Below the pieces are notes generated by a model. That model had not been told where the DNA came from. It saw only the letters and a program-made list of their open reading frames with translations, and searched no databases. This document shows, one piece after another, positions 6,732-8,337 of a stretch of 8,337 nucleotides of DNA. A program made the translations under genes and the position numbers. Where the stretch lies: contig DASTKT010000203.1 of NCBI GenBank assembly GCA_035715725.1, positions 1 through 8,337 of the forward strand, in the 5' to 3' direction. This DNA comes from JADGGV01 sp035715725 (GTDB lineage: Bacteria; Gemmatimonadota; Gemmatimonadetes; Longimicrobiales; RSA9). Each line of letters begins with the position of its first letter. Position 1 is the first letter of the stretch.

Positions 6732-6862
6732 CCTCGCTGCGGCGTGTGGGGGTTCGATGCCCGCCGCCGGGCGGGCGTCCCGGTCCGCGGCGCGGGGCGT
6801 GCCCGTCCCGCCCGCCGGCCTCTCGCCGCCGCGACCCACCCCGACCCGCTCCGGAGACGACG

Positions 6863-8089
6863 ATGCCCGCGCGTGAATTCGACGTCGCTCTCTATGGCGC
6901 CAGCGGCTTCACCGGCCGGCAGACGGTGGCGTACTTCGCGCGCCATGCCCCGGCGGGGCTCCGCTGGGCGATCGCCGGGCGCAACCGCGCGAAGCTGGAG
7001 GCGGTGCGCGCGGAGGTGGGTGGGCGCGCGGCGGCCGCGCCGGTGCTCGTCGCCGAGGGGCACGACCAGCCGGCCCTCGACGACATCGCCTCGCGCAGCC
7101 GCGTGGTGCTCAGCACCGCCGGACCGTTCGCCGTGTACGGCACGCCCCTCGTGGACGCCTGCGTCCGCTTCGGCACGCAGTACGTCGACATCTCCGGCGA
7201 GACCGCCTGGGTGCGCGGGCTCATCGACCGCTACCACGCGCGCGCCGCCGCGGAGGGCACGCGCATCGTCCCGTGCTGCGGCTTCGACTCCGTGCCGTCG
7301 GACATCGGCACGCTGCTCCTGGCGCGCCACGTCCAGGCGGCGCTCGGCGCGCCCTGCGCCGAGGTGCGCGCGTACTTCCAGCTCTACGGCGGGCTGAACG
7401 GCGGCACGATCGCCACCTCGCTCACCATGGCCGAGTCGGAGTCCGCCCGGCTCATGGACGAGCCGTTCCTCCTCGATCCGCCGCACCCCCGCCCGCACTG
7501 GCAGGTCGAGCGCAGCCGGGACGTCACGTCGCCGCGCCGCGAGCCGGAGCTCGGCGCCTGGGTCGGCCCGTTCCTGATGGCGCCGACGAACACCCGCGTC
7601 GTGCGCCGGAGCGCCGCGCTCTTCGCCGGGTGGGGCGAGCCGTACGGCCCGGACTTCGTCTACCAGGAGTTCCAGAAGTACGACCCGCCGCTGGCGCCGG
7701 CGAAGGCGGCCGCCATGACCGCGCTGGTGGCGCTGATCCGGAGCGCGCTGCGCAGCCCGCTCGCCCGCCGGCTCGCGGCGCCGCTCCTCCCGAAGCCCGG
7801 CACCGGCCCCTCGCCGCGGGTTCTCGAGCGCGGCTGGTTCACCTGCGAGTTGTGGGGGACCGCGCCCGACGGCCGGCGCGCCCGCGCGTTCATCCGCCAG
7901 CAGGGCGACCCCAGCAACCGCGCGACGGTGCTCTTCCTCTGCGAGTCGGCGCTGGCGCTGGCGGTCGACGGGGAGGCGCTCCCGGGCGGCCGGGCGCGCG
8001 GCGGCGTGCTCACGCCCGCCACCGCGCTGGGGGACGTCCTGGCGGAGCGACTTCGGCGCGCGGGCGTCGAGATCGAGGTCGGGAGCTGA
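6863..8089 (+). CDS. Saccharopine dehydrogenase-like NAD(P)-binding oxidoreductase
   Basis: A 408-residue cytoplasmic protein with an N-terminal Rossmann fold: beta strand DVALYG followed by the nucleotide-binding loop GASGFTG (12-18), then IAGRNRAKLEAV (from 37), STAGPFAVYG (84-93), YVDISGE (107-113) and CCGFDSVPSD (138-147). These blocks define the saccharopine dehydrogenase-like group that includes the mycobacterial trans-acting enoyl reductases (Rv2449c type) and eukaryotic SCCPDH proteins. Lysine biosynthesis is unlikely to be its role; members of this group act on, or are associated with, lipid-type substrates, but the substrate here is unknown. Length is normal for the group. The ATG has GGAG 6 bases upstream; a much longer open frame reaching back to 6398 crosses the divergent promoter region and is not credible. 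It is a single-gene unit, convergent with the haem O synthase gene to its right. Confidence 0.88.
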   Translation: MPAREFDVALYGASGFTGRQTVAYFARHAPAGLRWAIAGRNRAKLEAVRAEVGGRAAAAPVLVAEGHDQPALDDIASRSRVVLSTAGPFAVYGTPLVDACVRFGTQYVDISGETAWVRGLIDRYHARAAAEGTRIVPCCGFDSVPSDIGTLLLARHVQAALGAPCAEVRAYFQLYGGLNGGTIATSLTMAESESARLMDEPFLLDPPHPRPHWQVERSRDVTSPRREPELGAWVGPFLMAPTNTRVVRRSAALFAGWGEPYGPDFVYQEFQKYDPPLAPAKAAAMTALVALIRSALRSPLARRLAAPLLPKPGTGPSPRVLERGWFTCELWGTAPDGRRARAFIRQQGDPSNRATVLFLCESALALAVDGEALPGGRARGGVLTPATALGDVLAERLRRAGVEIEVGS

Positions 8090-8126
8090 CCGGACTCGCG
8101 GAGCGATCGACGGGGATCGGCGGGCG

Positions 8127-8159
8127 CGCGGCGGGGCCTGCCGTACGCAAGGCGCCGCG
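8127..8159. terminator. Possible hairpin between convergent genes
   Basis: CGCGGCG (8127-8133) and CGCCGCG (8153-8159) can pair as a 7-bp stem around a 19-base loop, and a competing small stem GCCT/AGGC (8136-8139 with 8150-8153) lies inside. It sits in the 76-base gap between stops at 8089 and 8166. There is no T-tract, and such pairings are common at this GC content. Confidence 0.25.
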
Positions 8160-8165
8160 GCGGCG

Positions 8166-8337
8166 TCAGCCGCGCGGGCTCGCCGCCAGCGCCGCAAGCA
8201 GCGCCGGCAGGTAGACGAGCGAGGCGAGGAAGAGCCGGCGGGCGCTGCGGGTCGACCGCTCCCGCGCGAACTCGAGCGCGCGCCAGCCGTAGAGGCCGCC
8301 CAGCACCAGCGCCGCGGCCGCGTAGAGCGGGCCCGCC
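8166..8337 (-). CDS. ctaB: Haem O synthase (protohaem IX farnesyltransferase), C-terminal 56 residues only
   Basis: The gene enters from the right edge and ends at TGA (8168-8166); only its last 56 codons are visible. The piece begins AGPLYAAAALVLGGLYGWRA, continues with a short basic loop (ARERSTRSARR), and ends in a second hydrophobic segment LFLASLVYLPALLAAL and a short polar tail. This pattern of the last two membrane helices joined by an RE.S...ARRLF loop is typical of the UbiA-superfamily enzyme CtaB/CyoE, which adds a farnesyl group to haem b to make haem O for haem-copper oxidases. The identification rests on a short C-terminal piece without the catalytic Asp-rich motifs, so another UbiA prenyltransferase is not excluded. 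It is convergent with the oxidoreductase gene at 8089. Confidence 0.72.
   Translation of the reverse strand, partial: AGPLYAAAALVLGGLYGWRALEFARERSTRSARRLFLASLVYLPALLAALAASPRG

Larger units (their letters stand above)
6420..6862. other. Long divergent non-coding region with leaders and promoters
   Basis: This 443-base stretch has no credible gene. From left to right it holds the cytochrome ribosome-binding site, two leader hairpins of the cytochrome transcript (CCGGAG-TCCG-CTCCGG at 6464-6479, and a 7-bp CCGGGCC/GGCCCGG stem at 6482-6498), the cytochrome promoter (6543-6572) in an AT-rich island, a perfect 11-bp inverted repeat (6675-6716), a weak candidate promoter for the rightward gene, and a 7-bp hairpin GCCCGCC-GCCG-GGCGGGC at 6759-6776 in what would be that gene's leader. 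GGAG at 6853-6856 is the ribosome-binding site of the rightward gene, 6 bases before its ATG. Confidence 0.6.

Noticed and set aside
6398..6862. Upstream extension of the saccharopine dehydrogenase-like gene to an ATG at 6398
   Set aside because: It would add 155 Pro/Arg-rich residues, overlap the start of the divergent cytochrome gene and swallow its promoter; the ATG at 6863 has a good ribosome-binding site and starts directly at the Rossmann fold.
8153..8162. Palindrome CGCCGCGGCG as a terminator
   Set aside because: It has no loop and no T-tract, and short GC palindromes like this are frequent throughout the window.
6725..8197. A 490-codon minus-strand frame opposite the saccharopine dehydrogenase-like gene
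   Set aside because: It is an antisense shadow; it would also overlap the end of the haem O synthase gene in another frame and shows no domain.

Overview
The window is about 8.3 kb of very GC-rich bacterial chromosome. It holds six genes in a mixed, mostly convergent or divergent layout. I saw no tRNA, rRNA, CRISPR array, transposase or phage gene. The gene types (a HEAT-repeat/cyclophilin fusion, a periplasmic molybdenum hydroxylase, a di-haem lipoprotein and a haem O synthase) and the promoter style suggest an aerobic or microaerobic Gram-negative from a GC-rich environmental phylum. Gemmatimonadota is my best guess, from general familiarity and not from any search.

Region 1 (1-2627, minus strand) is a two-gene operon for a xanthine-dehydrogenase-family hydroxylase of the isoquinoline 1-oxidoreductase (IorAB) type. 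It is transcribed leftwards: a 158-residue double-[2Fe-2S] small subunit, then a Tat-exported molybdopterin-binding large subunit. The two genes overlap by ATGA, and the large subunit runs off the left edge only a few codons before its expected end. There is no FAD subunit, so electrons should leave through a cytochrome or another membrane acceptor.

Region 2 (2628-5081) begins with a 201-base divergent intergenic stretch carrying a candidate promoter on the plus strand. A 750-residue protein follows, made of HEAT-like helical repeats, a Pro/Arg linker and a C-terminal cyclophilin-type peptidyl-prolyl isomerase domain. The fold motifs of that domain are present, but several substrate-pocket aromatics look replaced.

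Region 3 (5082-6419) starts with a tail-to-tail gap filled by a large two-tier hairpin (12 bp inner and 10 bp outer perfect stems), probably a bidirectional terminator. Beyond it on the minus strand is a 404-residue di-haem c-type cytochrome lipoprotein.

Region 4 (6420-6862) is a 443-base non-coding divergent region. It holds an AT-rich island with a near-consensus TTGACA promoter for the cytochrome gene, two leader hairpins, and a perfect 11-bp inverted repeat next to a weaker candidate promoter for the rightward gene.

Region 5 (6863-8337) holds a 408-residue saccharopine-dehydrogenase-like NAD(P)-binding oxidoreductase on the plus strand. Convergent to it is the last 56 codons of a haem O synthase (protohaem IX farnesyltransferase, CtaB) entering from the right edge.

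Three of the six genes (hydroxylase operon, di-haem lipoprotein, CtaB) fit a periplasmic/respiratory electron-transfer theme, but they are separate transcription units and the functional link is inference. I found no convincing novel system. The most notable observations are the compound hairpin at 5121-5182, the altered cyclophilin pocket and the two inverted-repeat/promoter arrangements in 6543-6731.
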